NCBI GenBank assembly: GCA_016210055.1
Contig: JACQUZ010000088.1
Location: forward strand, 1-64,000
Direction: 5' to 3'
DNA: 64,000 nt
Source: Deltaproteobacteria bacterium
GTDB lineage: Bacteria; Myxococcota_A; Polyangia; Haliangiales; SHYZ01
Numbering within the stretch: position 1 is the first letter of the stretch; each line of letters opens with the position of its first letter. The notes below the pieces were generated by a model. It made no database searches. It had not been told where the DNA came from and worked only from the letters and a program-made list of their open reading frames with translations. The translations under genes were made by a program, and so were the position numbers. This document shows positions 6,940 to 15,328 of the stretch, one piece after another.

Positions 6940-8327
6940 GGCTGCAAGTCCGTCATGGTCATCGGGCTCCTTGCGCGTGCTGCGTAGACGGTCGTTTGGC
7001 CAAAGTGGTGGAGGGGGACGAGGGAGAGCTCTGGAATATCGAGGTGTGGGACTTCGGACGTCACCACCACGGTCAGGTGATCTCCGAAGTCCCTAGCGAT
7101 TCGGGCCACATCGGCACCTGATTGGACCCGCCCGACCCGCAAGAGCGGCGCATGCCACGCGGCGATTCGGGGCACGTGGGTACCGAGCAGGAGAACCCTT
7201 TCGTGGCCGAGCGAGCGTGCCGTCCAGGTCACGGCCTCCACCTTGTCCGAGGGACGACGGGCGTCGGAGAGGGTTTCTGTGAGTGAGAAGATGAGCGGCA
7301 ATGCGGCAACAGCGACCACTGGCCGCGAGAACGAGGGCCTCATTCTTGTGAAGCACGTTCCTAGCCCCAGACAAGCCACCAGCGCCAAGGGAGCCGCATG
7401 GCGCTCGTGCTCTGCGTTTTGGGCCAGGGCGGCCCAAAGAAGCAGCGGCAGTGAGGCGAGCGCTGGGATCAGTACCTGGCGGTAGTTCTGACGCTTGCTC
7501 AGCGCAGCTATCCCGGCCGCAAGCACGAGCGGAAATACCCCGGCCAAGGCGTGTCCGAGAACCTTTCCGATCCGCATGACGATCGCAAGCGGCCCGAGAT
7601 CAAGCGCGACTCCCCCCCAGCTGGTGAAGTGCCCTTCCGTGTGCAGGGCGTTCAGCGCGAGGAGTTTCGTTGGCCCCACGTAAAGGGCAAAGGGTACGAT
7701 CCAAGTAGCGATCCCGAGGACCAGCCCTGCGATGGAGCGCCGCCACTCGCGACGGCAGCCCGGTTCCATTGTGATGAGCAACGTCCACGCCACGGCGAGC
7801 GGGATGTTTGATGGACGCACGCCGAGCGAAACGCCGAGGAGGGCACTCGCCGACGGAATTCGCCAAGCGCCCGCACTGCCGGCGCCCAGGACAACCGCGA
7901 GCGCGCAACCAGCGAGGGCTAGCGCGAGACCGTCCGAGCCAGGTGCCCCACCGACCTGGACCAAGAGCGGGTGCGCCGCGATGCCGAGGCCTGACACGAT
8001 TGCTCCCCAAGACCCGAGGAGAGGCCATAGTGCCCGCATGAGCATGGCAATCATGACCGCAGACGCAGTGATTCCTGGCAAGGCCAGGGCCAGCGCCGGG
8101 TCATCAGTGAGCCACCCGGTGGCTCGCGCAGCGAGGACGAACAGTGGATATCCCGGTGGGTGGGGCTGGTGAAGGGAAAGGTCGAACCGCTCCAGCGCGA
8201 GCGCGAAGTTCACTTCGTCTGTGCTTGCAAGGGCGCTTGGAACGGCAGCTGCGCGCAGTGAAGCGCCGAGCGCTGCAATTGCCGCGGGGAACGACCATCT
8301 CAAGTGTCTCGAGGGTGGCGAATCCAT
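6936..8327 (-). CDS. GT-C fold membrane glycosyltransferase-like protein (DUF2723/TMEM260-like)
   Basis: 463 residues with about ten hydrophobic helices. Near the N-terminus, STDEVNFALALERFDLSLHQ is followed by PHPPGYPLFVL. That acidic pair in the first extracytoplasmic loop and the PHPPGYP signature are typical of DUF2723-type protein O-mannosyltransferase relatives (TMEM260). It would transfer a sugar from a lipid-linked donor on the outer face of the inner membrane (family knowledge). A short soluble C-terminal domain follows residue 385. It starts 12 bases after the FMN-binding gene and overlaps the cupredoxin-like gene by 4 bases, so it belongs to the same operon. It might glycosylate one of the co-encoded lipoproteins (speculative). 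Confidence 0.8.
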   Translation of the reverse strand: MDSPPSRHLRWSFPAAIAALGASLRAAAVPSALASTDEVNFALALERFDLSLHQPHPPGYPLFVLAARATGWLTDDPALALALPGITASAVMIAMLMRALWPLLGSWGAIVSGLGIAAHPLLVQVGGAPGSDGLALALAGCALAVVLGAGSAGAWRIPSASALLGVSLGVRPSNIPLAVAWTLLITMEPGCRREWRRSIAGLVLGIATWIVPFALYVGPTKLLALNALHTEGHFTSWGGVALDLGPLAIVMRIGKVLGHALAGVFPLVLAAGIAALSKRQNYRQVLIPALASLPLLLWAALAQNAEHERHAAPLALVACLGLGTCFTRMRPSFSRPVVAVAALPLIFSLTETLSDARRPSDKVEAVTWTARSLGHERVLLLGTHVPRIAAWHAPLLRVGRVQSGADVARIARDFGDHLTVVVTSEVPHLDIPELSLVPLHHFGQTTVYAARARSPMTMTDLQP

Positions 8328-8339
8328 CAGGCCTGCTCT

Positions 8340-8972
8340 TCACCGCGCCTGTGTGGCCGAAGCTGGGGGTACGGCATGATTGGCGGGCGTTCCTGTGGCC
8401 TTGCCGGCGGTCGCAGGGCTTGCCATGCACTCGTCAAACAACACGACTGCGCGCCTAACCCCTATCGCCATTGAGTTGGAGGAAATCGTGGCCCCGCTAA
8501 TCGCCACCACGTCTTGATTCAGGCGAACCTTGTCGCTGCCGGTCTTGCCGGTGAACTGCTTTCGAAAGCGGGCATCCCGTATCTCATCTCCGCGTGACTC
8601 GCGGTACACCATGATGGCGAGATCCTGGACCTTGCCAGTCCAATCCAGCTTGACCGCGTACGTGATGGGGAGGTGCTGCCCCAGCTCGTCGTCAACAAAG
8701 GCGTATCCATCGACTTGCCCCGCGGTCTTAGCCACGTAGAACGTGTAGGTCGGCTTGCTGGGCAGGTATCCGAGTCGCTGCTTGATGCGCGCGAGTCGGC
8801 GCGGATCGGGCGTAACCTTGACGAACGTAACCTTTTCGCTCTTAGGGAAGAATTCGGCCAGGACTTGCCGTGGGGTGAAATAGATCTGGTCGGCCCGGGC
8901 CCACGGCTGGAACCCTAACAATACGGCCAGGGTGGCGGCCGCAGCGGCTCCAAAATTGAAAATCAAATTCAT
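8340..8972 (-). CDS. Exported FMN-binding protein (RnfG/NqrC/NosR-type domain)
   Basis: 210 residues. A signal peptide (about residues 1-27, ending in PWARA) is followed by an FMN-binding domain. The signature SGATISS near residue 165 matches the (S/T)GAT(x)(S/T) motif in which ApbE attaches FMN covalently through phosphoester to threonine in NqrC and RnfG (family knowledge). No apbE gene is in view. A clean AGAAGG ribosome site precedes the ATG. It is the first gene of the minus-strand operon reaching to 3221, so a periplasmic flavin electron carrier feeding the other redox or metal proteins is a reasonable inference. Confidence 0.88.
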   Translation of the reverse strand: MNLIFNFGAAAAATLAVLLGFQPWARADQIYFTPRQVLAEFFPKSEKVTFVKVTPDPRRLARIKQRLGYLPSKPTYTFYVAKTAGQVDGYAFVDDELGQHLPITYAVKLDWTGKVQDLAIMVYRESRGDEIRDARFRKQFTGKTGSDKVRLNQDVVAISGATISSNSMAIGVRRAVVLFDECMASPATAGKATGTPANHAVPPASATQAR

Positions 8973-8984
8973 CTTTGCCTTCTA

Positions 8985-9014
8985 CAAATAGCGGCTTTGC
9001 AGGCCTCCTGTCAA
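8985..9014 (-). promoter_or_regulatory. Predicted promoter of the 8972-3221 envelope operon
   Basis: A perfect TTGACA (9014-9009), an 18-base spacer and TATTTG (8990-8985) lie just upstream of the FMN-binding gene. Predicted transcription start is about 6 bases before the ATG, inside the ribosome site, so the alignment is suggestive rather than certain. Confidence 0.4.
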
Positions 9015-9082
9015 GAGGCGTACTCCCGAAACCGCGACTTCCGGTTCCACCGCGGGGTTCCGCACGATTGGGAAGGGTCCTG

Positions 9083-9673
9083 TCAGCGCCCCGATGCCCG
9101 CGCGCGCAGGACGACTTCGGCGTGTAGCCGCTCGAGCGGCTCCGAGAGGACCTTTCCCTCCAGCAATTCCACGGCATGAGCGATTGCTTCCAAGGTGGAC
9201 ATCTCTTCGGGACGTGATCCCGTGCGCATGCGCATGGTACCCGGGAGAGGGGGTGGCAAGGAAAGCCTAGGCATCCCCCGCAGGATGGTGATTCGTTGCG
9301 TCATGCGCCGTGCCTGTTGCCAGGTGGCATCCAAGACGACTATCTCAGCAGGCGGATCGACTCGGGGCAACGCGGCGCTACCACCAGGATAGAGGAGCCA
9401 CGCGTGTCGACCGCTGAGCAGATCCTCGGAAAATCGATGGCCATCGCGGCCGTAGTCCAGAAGCTCCGAATTCGTGAGGGCGAGGGCAGCGAGCCGCCCC
9501 GTGTTGCTCGTTTTCCATGTCTCGGCTGCGTGCCTCACGATGACGAATCGGGTGCGAGTGGTCACCGCCGGGATCAGGGAGCAGGCGCAAAGGCGCAACT
9601 GCAGGAAACAGCGAGCGCATCGTCCGGGCTGAGGCCCTCTCTTTTCAGGTAAGAGAGCGGGATCGGGCGACAT
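9083..9673 (-). CDS. DTW-domain protein (tRNA aminocarboxypropyltransferase family)
   Basis: 196 residues. The N-terminal zinc-type cluster CARCFLQLRLCAC is followed by a DTW core: TRFVIVRHAAE, then VLDATWQQARRM carrying the defining D-x-TW motif, and STLEAIAHA. Members such as TapT/DTWD1/2 install acp3U on tRNA using S-adenosylmethionine (family knowledge). ATG 9673 overlaps the stop of the upstream DUF2804 gene (TGATG); a GTG one codon earlier is also possible. The two genes are therefore translationally coupled, although no functional link is known to me. Confidence 0.88.
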   Translation of the reverse strand: MSPDPALLPEKRGPQPGRCARCFLQLRLCACSLIPAVTTRTRFVIVRHAAETWKTSNTGRLAALALTNSELLDYGRDGHRFSEDLLSGRHAWLLYPGGSAALPRVDPPAEIVVLDATWQQARRMTQRITILRGMPRLSLPPPLPGTMRMRTGSRPEEMSTLEAIAHAVELLEGKVLSEPLERLHAEVVLRARASGR

Positions 9674-10686
9674 CACCAGCGGGAACGGTGATCTTCAGTT
9701 ACACCGACCAGTCCGTCTACCTTCGCGGAGGTAGTGCCGTCGCCGCGGATGGTCCCCCAGAAGGTGCCGATGGGCTGCACGTACCTGCTCGACGCCAAGA
9801 CCAAGTTGACGTCCTGGCGTCTCGCCCCCTCTGGCCGGAATTCCAGGTCGACCTTGCCGTCGTCGGTACGGATGAGCCACGGGCTGCCCGGCCGCGTGGG
9901 ATCGTGGCTGATGGTGGCCGCGCCCACAGGAGACAAGTGCCCGCCAATCCAGACGACGTTCTCCACCGGGCCGTTGAACCCCTCGACGAGGTTGAGTCCA
10001 ATTCCGGGGGCACTAAGCGAAGCCCACTTCCAAGAGGTCTCCCGTGCCAGGAGACCCCGGGTGTGGTCGAGCATCGCCGTGTGGCCCGCGAGGTCAATCG
10101 TGATCCCGGAGACGCGTATCTCACCGGTCGCCGGCAAGCACACCGTCTTGTGGGTGCAGTTCGCGGCACCGCCTGGGATTGGAGCCACGGCGCAGAGGGT
10201 CGGTGGCGCAGATGCCGCATCGAGCCAAGCGTTCAAGTGTAGCCCCTGGGCGTGGCCGGAGACGTGCCACGAATCGGAGTGTGACGCTCGCTCGAGGGTG
10301 AAGGATGCGCCAGGCATCCTGAACGATGACCGAGCCAAGGCTCCCGCCCGGTCGGAAACCCGCGAAGCAAGGACCGGCGGGCCCATGAACTGGGCGTCGA
10401 TCAGGAATCGCTTCTCTTGCCGATCGAACACGTACACGAAGCAGCTTGCGAGCCAGCCCAAGTCAATGATGGCGAGGGCGGCCAGGTGTCGCTGGCCAGC
10501 GATGGACACGAAGTGCCAGCCTTTCTGGTGAAGGGCTGTCCACAACTTCCCTTTGGGCGACGGAGCCCGGAGCCCTTGCCAGCTGACGCGGGAAATCTCC
10601 CCGGCATAGGCGCCGAAGGCGGGATGGCCCTGGGCATCCAGAAGAGAGGATGGCGGAGGTGGGAGAGACGATGCGATGGCGATCAC
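9673..10686 (-). CDS. DUF2804 family protein
   Basis: 337 residues of a DUF2804-type protein, a family of unknown biochemical function with a lipocalin-like/AttH-like beta architecture (family knowledge, tentative). Recognisable segments are QKGWHFVSIAGQRHLAALAI, LGWLASCFVYVFDR and the C-terminal GVTEDHRSRW. There is no signal peptide. The start is uncertain: a GTG at 10686 lies six bases after a TAGCTA -10 box and would be leaderless, and a TTG two codons upstream (10692) is the longest option. It heads a two-gene unit with the DTW-domain gene. Confidence 0.82.
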   Translation of the reverse strand: MIAIASSLPPPPSSLLDAQGHPAFGAYAGEISRVSWQGLRAPSPKGKLWTALHQKGWHFVSIAGQRHLAALAIIDLGWLASCFVYVFDRQEKRFLIDAQFMGPPVLASRVSDRAGALARSSFRMPGASFTLERASHSDSWHVSGHAQGLHLNAWLDAASAPPTLCAVAPIPGGAANCTHKTVCLPATGEIRVSGITIDLAGHTAMLDHTRGLLARETSWKWASLSAPGIGLNLVEGFNGPVENVVWIGGHLSPVGAATISHDPTRPGSPWLIRTDDGKVDLEFRPEGARRQDVNLVLASSRYVQPIGTFWGTIRGDGTTSAKVDGLVGVTEDHRSRW

Positions 10687-10692
10687 GGCCAA

Positions 10693-10722
10693 TAGCTAAT
10701 CCGACCCTGGCATTTCTGGCAA
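10693..10722 (-). promoter_or_regulatory. Predicted leaderless promoter of the DUF2804-DTW unit
   Basis: TTGCCA (10722-10717), 18-base spacer, TAGCTA (10698-10693), then exactly six bases (TTGGCC) before the GTG at 10686. The expected transcription start coincides with the start codon, and no ribosome site is visible. Confidence 0.5.
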
Positions 10723-10744
10723 GCACGAGCGTGGCGCGGCTGTC

Positions 10745-11578
10745 TCACTTGCAGGCGAGCCCTGGCGGTGGCGCTGGAAGCGCTTTCACTTCGGTTGGGG
10801 GGGCGACTTGCGCTGCCTCGCTCGCCCGCTCATCCAGCCCAGGATGCGTGGCGAGGAAGCTCGCGATTCCTGCGGCATCTCCATGCTTGTCTTTGAGTCG
10901 CCGGAAGAACGTGGCCATGCCCCCTGGATGGATCCCTGCCTTGACGAGGAGCTCGAGCCCGTGCCGGTCCGCTTCCCGCTCCTGGTCACGATCGTAGGCC
11001 AAGCTGGTCAACTCGGCTGAGTAGCTCACCAGGGTATCGAGCTCGGCCCATCCCAAGACGAGACCCAAGACGACCGATCCTCCGGCCTGCCGGAGGATCC
11101 GCGCCGTCCCATGGCGAAGCGTCACGTGGTGGAGCTCGTGGGCGAGCACCGCCGCGATTTCTTCGCCACTCCCCGCGGCCTTGAGAAGCCCCATGTGCAC
11201 GGCGACGAAACCGCCAGGGAGCGCGAACGCGTTGATCTCGGGGCGATCCACGACGACGAACGTAAACTCGAACTCCCGCACGGGAAGCGCTGCGATGAGG
11301 GGCTTGGCGAGCGCCTCCACGTACGCTTTCGCATCCTGGCTTGTGCAGCGAAGATTGGTCGGGGCGAGGAGGGGAAACGAGGCTTCCCCCAGCTTCCGAT
11401 CAACGGTGGGCGGGACAAAACGCACCAGCTTTCCAGCGGCTTCCTTGGCAAGCCAGAGAGCTCCGAGCACGAGGCCAAGGAGGCCACCTAGCAGGATGAT
11501 GACTTCCATGACGATGCGCTTGCGCGAGTGACCGAATCCTCGTGACTCTTCTTGCACGTTCGACTCCGATTGCTTCAT
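10745..11578 (-). CDS. M48-family zinc metallopeptidase, membrane anchored
   Basis: 277 residues. A hydrophobic anchor (about residues 24-46, MEVIILLGGLLGLVLGALWL) precedes an M48 (HtpX/Oma1-like) catalytic domain. HELHH supplies the zinc histidines (H147, H151), and E202 in QEREADRHGLEL is the third ligand. THPGLDER near residue 250 is also typical of the family. The C-terminus is Pro-rich. It likely degrades misfolded envelope proteins (family knowledge). The start is uncertain (ATG 11578, or ATG 11509 which removes the basic N-terminus); neither has a ribosome site. It is divergent from the AIM24 genes, with the two start codons only about 30 bases apart. Confidence 0.88.
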   Translation of the reverse strand: MKQSESNVQEESRGFGHSRKRIVMEVIILLGGLLGLVLGALWLAKEAAGKLVRFVPPTVDRKLGEASFPLLAPTNLRCTSQDAKAYVEALAKPLIAALPVREFEFTFVVVDRPEINAFALPGGFVAVHMGLLKAAGSGEEIAAVLAHELHHVTLRHGTARILRQAGGSVVLGLVLGWAELDTLVSYSAELTSLAYDRDQEREADRHGLELLVKAGIHPGGMATFFRRLKDKHGDAAGIASFLATHPGLDERASEAAQVAPPTEVKALPAPPPGLACK

Positions 11579-11608
11579 TGTTTGTGCCACAAGGATGCGG
11601 GGTACACC

Positions 11609-12304
11609 ATGAGACATTCGATCGAGCATGGACCGTCGTTCGCCTGGCTGAGGGTCACCCTCGAGCCAGGGGAGACTGTTTTTGCCGAAGCGGGTTCAAT
11701 GGTCGCGCGCACGCCCGAGGTGGCGATGACGACACGACTCAACGCGGGACTCAGGGTAGGCTTTTTTAGCAAGGTGCTGGCGTTCTTTGTTGCGCTCCTG
11801 CGCAAGGTTTTCGGCGGCGAGACGATGTTCGTCAATGAGTTCGGAGGGCCGTCAGGCGGCCAAGTGGTCTTGGCCCCACAGGTCTCTGGGAACGTCGTTC
11901 ATGAGCAGCTGGAAGCGGGGAAAAAGCTATTCGTCCAGGCTCAGAGCTACCTGGCCTCGACCGGCGACGTGGAGGCCAAGGTCCGTTGGGGAGGGCTACG
12001 GACGCTGTTCGGCGGCGAGGGGCTCTTCCTTCTCGAATGCGCCGGGTCGGGCGACCTGTTCATCACCGCGTACGGTGGAATCCACCCGATTTCCGTCGAC
12101 GGAAGCTTCGTGGTGGACTCGGGGCACGTGGTGGCATTCGACGGGACCCTCGACTTCCGGGTCCGAAGCGCTGGCGGGCTCAAGTCCTTCTTCTTTTCGG
12201 GAGAGGGGCTTGTCTGCGAGTTCAAGGGGCACGGCCGGGTTTTTGTCCAGTCAAGGAACATCAAAGCGCTGGTCGGCTGGATTTCACCACTCCTTAGGAG
12301 CTAG
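11609..12304 (+). CDS. AIM24 family protein, copy 1 of 3
   Basis: 231 residues of the AIM24/TIGR00266 family, a double-psi beta-barrel-like fold also found in a mitochondrial inner-membrane organising protein; bacterial function is poorly defined (family knowledge). Typical elements are LEPGETVFAEAGSMVAR near the N-terminus, FGGETMFVNEF at about 70, ITAYGGIHPISV at about 153, DSGHVVAFDGTLDFRV and GEGLVCEFKGHGRVFVQSRN at the end. ATG 11609 is preferred over an earlier in-frame start because the conserved domain begins there. It is followed after 2 bases by copy 2. Confidence 0.92.
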   Translation: MRHSIEHGPSFAWLRVTLEPGETVFAEAGSMVARTPEVAMTTRLNAGLRVGFFSKVLAFFVALLRKVFGGETMFVNEFGGPSGGQVVLAPQVSGNVVHEQLEAGKKLFVQAQSYLASTGDVEAKVRWGGLRTLFGGEGLFLLECAGSGDLFITAYGGIHPISVDGSFVVDSGHVVAFDGTLDFRVRSAGGLKSFFFSGEGLVCEFKGHGRVFVQSRNIKALVGWISPLLRS

Positions 12305-12306
12305 GA

Positions 12307-12999
12307 ATGCGCTTTGACATTCACTATCGACCCGCTCATGCACTGGCGATCGCGAAGCTCGCTGCCGGCGAGCACGTGCGTGCCGAGTCTGGCGCCATGG
12401 TCAGCATGAGCTCGAACATCGAGGTACAGACAGATGGCCCCATGGGACGTGCGGGCGGCGGCCTTTGGAAGAAACTCAAGCGTGCGGTGCTTTCGGGCGA
12501 GACCTTCTTCACCAACCATTACTTAGCCCGCGGGGGACCTGGCGAGGTGACGCTCGCTCCGAGTCTTTGCGGAGACATGGTCGTGCACGAGCTTTCTCGT
12601 GGCGAGGACCTTCTCATTCAGGGGTCGAGCTACATGGCCGCGCCCGACACCGTAGACATCGACACGCAATTCCAGGGGTTCCGAGGCTTGTTCAGCGGGG
12701 AAAACCTGTTCTTCTTGCGCGCGACCGGGCAGGGCCCGGTGCTCATGAACGCCTTTGGTGCCATAGAAACCGTCGACCTCTCGGGTGAGCTTATCGTCGA
12801 CACGGGTCACCTGGTGGCGCTCACCTCTGGCCTGCATTATGAGATTGGAACGGCCACGAGTGGCTGGATTGCAAGCTTTCTCTCGGGAGAGGGGCTGGTG
12901 CTTCGGGTGCGCGGGCAGGGGCGCTTGTACCTGCAGACCCGGAATCCGACGGAGTATGGCCGCCACGTCGGCCGCCTCTTGCCGCCAAGGGAGCAATAA
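12307..12999 (+). CDS. AIM24 family protein, copy 2 of 3
   Basis: 230 residues, paralogous to its neighbours. Conserved landmarks are LAAGEHVRAESGAMVSMSS, LSGETFFTNHYLARG, LMNAFGAIETVDLSGE, DTGHLVALTSGLHYEI and GEGLVLRVRGQGRLYLQTRN. The gene starts 2 bases after copy 1 and its TAA overlaps the ATG of copy 3 by one base, so the three are one operon. Sequence divergence among the copies is high, which implies an old duplication and probably a hetero-oligomeric complex rather than simple dosage (inference). Confidence 0.92.
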   Translation: MRFDIHYRPAHALAIAKLAAGEHVRAESGAMVSMSSNIEVQTDGPMGRAGGGLWKKLKRAVLSGETFFTNHYLARGGPGEVTLAPSLCGDMVVHELSRGEDLLIQGSSYMAAPDTVDIDTQFQGFRGLFSGENLFFLRATGQGPVLMNAFGAIETVDLSGELIVDTGHLVALTSGLHYEIGTATSGWIASFLSGEGLVLRVRGQGRLYLQTRNPTEYGRHVGRLLPPREQ

Positions 13000-13691
13000 T
13001 GAAACACCAAGTATTGGACTCGCCCGATTTCGGGCTGCTCAAGACTACCTTTGAGGCGCCGGGCGAGCGCCTGGTCTCCGAGGCTGGCGCGATGGTCGCC
13101 ATGAGCTCGGGACTGAAGATGGACACGAACATGCGAGGGGGGCTTCTCGCCGCCGCAAAGCGGAAGCTGCTCGGAGGCGAAAGCATGTTCCAGAACACGT
13201 ATGTCGCGACGGCGGCAGGGCAGGAAGTTTGGCTCGCGCCGGCGCCCGAAGGGGACATCCGCCACCGGCGGCTAGGCGTGGGCGAAACCCTGTTCTTGCA
13301 GAGCGGGGCGTATGTCGCCCACTTTGGCGACAAGCTGCAACTCGACACCAAGTGGGGAGGCGTTCGATCGTTTTTCGGTGGGATCGGTTTTTTCCTCCTG
13401 CGCGTGGTCGGACCGGGGGATCTCTTCTTCTATAGCTATGGAGCCATCCACGAGGTCGACGTGGGAGGGGGCGGCTACGCGTGCGATACGGGCCACGTGG
13501 TCGCGTTTACCGACGGACTCGAGTACGAGATACACAAGTTCGGCGGTTTCAAGGGACTCTTCTTCAGCGGAGAGGGGTTGATCTGCCGGTTCCGCGGAGA
13601 AGGGAAGCTGTTCCTTCAGACCCGCAACGCACCTAGCCTGGCTGCCTTCTTGGAGCCGTTTCGCCCAGTGAAGACGTCGTCGAGCGATTAG
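12999..13691 (+). CDS. AIM24 family protein, copy 3 of 3
   Basis: 230 residues. Landmarks are FEAPGERLVSEAGAMVAMSS, LGGESMFQNTYVATA, FYSYGAIHEVDVGGG, DTGHVVAFTDGLEYEIHKFG and GEGLICRFRGEGKLFLQTRN. The TIGR00266-type glycine-rich turns are complete, so this copy should fold. Its last 59 bases overlap the 3' end of the convergent GT-C gene. It has no predicted signal peptide or membrane helix. Confidence 0.92.
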   Translation: MKHQVLDSPDFGLLKTTFEAPGERLVSEAGAMVAMSSGLKMDTNMRGGLLAAAKRKLLGGESMFQNTYVATAAGQEVWLAPAPEGDIRHRRLGVGETLFLQSGAYVAHFGDKLQLDTKWGGVRSFFGGIGFFLLRVVGPGDLFFYSYGAIHEVDVGGGGYACDTGHVVAFTDGLEYEIHKFGGFKGLFFSGEGLICRFRGEGKLFLQTRNAPSLAAFLEPFRPVKTSSSD

Positions 13692-15276
13692 ACACGGACC
13701 CAAGGAATAGGGTCATCCCGAAAAGCGTGCTGGCACACATGACAACGAGTAGGACCACGCCTATTCCCCAGAGGCGTGGGTAATCTCCGATCCACAAGAG
13801 GCCCCACCAGTCTAGGCGTGCCCTCGCATAGGGCTCTTCAATATCCAGCTCAAGCGTCGTGTACCGGCGCCAAGGCGCATCCTTTTCCGCCTCCTTCCAG
13901 TCGTGGCCGAAGGGTACGTGACGGAGAAGCCATGCGTGCCCTTCAATAGGGGAGAATGCGGGAAGCCATTGGTGCCCGTGCATGTCCTCAAAGCACGAAT
14001 CGCAGTGGCCGCGGTCCCGCTCGGGAACGGCTGCGCCCGCGCGGTTGGGTTGTCCGAGCCATTCGGTTCGTGCCTTCATTGCAATGCGGATGTAATGGTC
14101 CCAATAAAAAGCATTGCCGAGGGCTTGAACGAGTAGACCGGCGGCAGCTAGTGCGCCGAGAGCCAACCAAGCCACGCGCCGTGCGTTCCGCTGCTCTGCG
14201 AGCGATTCCAACCAGGGCGCGATGGGCACGAGCAGGACCGGAACCACCGCGGTGAGGTAGCGAGGTCCATAGCAGTAGTCACCGCTCCAGCTTAGGAATC
14301 GAGAGTAGAAGAGGACCACCGGTAGTACGGTCAAGGTGAGACAAGCCGCTACGAGCGGGCGTTTTCTGATGAGCGTAGGGAGCGCGAAGATCCCGAGAAC
14401 AAGTGGCGGGCTGTAGAGAAACAAGCTTTTTCCGGGCGAGAACAGGAGCCCCCACAGCCCAGCCCACGTGCGCTCGTCCATCTGCCTGAGAGTGTCCTCA
14501 TATCCCGAGCTAAACGGTGAGCCCCAGCGAGCATGGTTGTACAGCGCAGCCAGGAGGAGGAGTGGGAGGAACGTCACCATGGCGGCCGCCGAAACCCGAA
14601 GAAGTGCCTCGCGACGCCGCCACAGCGCGACCATGAGGAAGACGCCGCCACCTGCGAGAGAGAGCGCATAAATGAGCTTGGCGTGGAGGAGCGCACCTCC
14701 CCACGCCCCGAGTGCTAGCGCTCGCCTTCGATCCGGCCCTTCGGTGACGCGTTGCAGCTCGGCAATGAAGCCGGTAAAGCAGGCAGCTTGAAGGATTTCG
14801 GAGAATGGGTAACGGGCGTAGACGAAAATCGCGGTGGAGAATCCCAAAACGAGGGCAGAGATCATCGCCACTCGAACCGACGCTCCGAGACGGCGGCACA
14901 TGCCGAAAAAAAGGACACAGGTTAGGCCGCCGAGTAGGGCCGAGGCGATGTGGCTCGTCAGGATCAAGGTGAATTCCTTGGCGGCCGGAGCGAGGGCGCT
15001 CACCCCATTGCGAAGGAGGATCCCCGGAATGCTCACCAGCGACGGTCCAAGGCTGTACTGCGAGTAGATCTTGCCATCCGCGCCCTTGTGGCTCATGGGC
15101 GGCCACTCGGTAGAGATGTCGATGGCCCCACGGGTTACCATGCGCTCTGCCACCTCATACATGAGGCGGGCGTCACCCCAGGGGCGCTCGCGGCTACCAA
15201 AGAGGAAGTACACCGAGACCGTGAGCACGAAGATGGCGAGACCTGGCTTGCGTGTCGCGCCCATGAGTGGAGTCAT
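13633..15276 (-). CDS. Polytopic membrane protein, GT-C glycosyltransferase-like
   Basis: 547 residues with about ten to eleven hydrophobic helices. The first extracytoplasmic loop contains WGDARLMYEVAERMV, an acidic motif placed as in GT-C/ArnT-PMT-like enzymes, then TEWPPMSHKGADGKIYSQYS. SGDYCYGPRYLTAVVPVLLV near residue 330 is another recurring element of these membrane sugar transferases. Substrate and acceptor are unknown. The 3' end overlaps the AIM24 copy 3 gene by 59 bases tail to tail. It lies downstream of the two frameshifted small genes on the same strand. Confidence 0.8.
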   Translation of the reverse strand: MTPLMGATRKPGLAIFVLTVSVYFLFGSRERPWGDARLMYEVAERMVTRGAIDISTEWPPMSHKGADGKIYSQYSLGPSLVSIPGILLRNGVSALAPAAKEFTLILTSHIASALLGGLTCVLFFGMCRRLGASVRVAMISALVLGFSTAIFVYARYPFSEILQAACFTGFIAELQRVTEGPDRRRALALGAWGGALLHAKLIYALSLAGGGVFLMVALWRRREALLRVSAAAMVTFLPLLLLAALYNHARWGSPFSSGYEDTLRQMDERTWAGLWGLLFSPGKSLFLYSPPLVLGIFALPTLIRKRPLVAACLTLTVLPVVLFYSRFLSWSGDYCYGPRYLTAVVPVLLVPIAPWLESLAEQRNARRVAWLALGALAAAGLLVQALGNAFYWDHYIRIAMKARTEWLGQPNRAGAAVPERDRGHCDSCFEDMHGHQWLPAFSPIEGHAWLLRHVPFGHDWKEAEKDAPWRRYTTLELDIEEPYARARLDWWGLLWIGDYPRLWGIGVVLLVVMCASTLFGMTLFLGSVSNRSTTSSLGETAPRRQPG

Positions 15277-15328
15277 CGGGGGAAGATTGCCCGTGGAGGG
15301 CGCTCGAGCGCAACAGATCGACTACGTT

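Noticed and set aside
11609-13691. Recent tandem duplication or mobile gene cassette
   Set aside because: The three AIM24 copies are highly diverged and no terminal repeats or transposase genes flank them.
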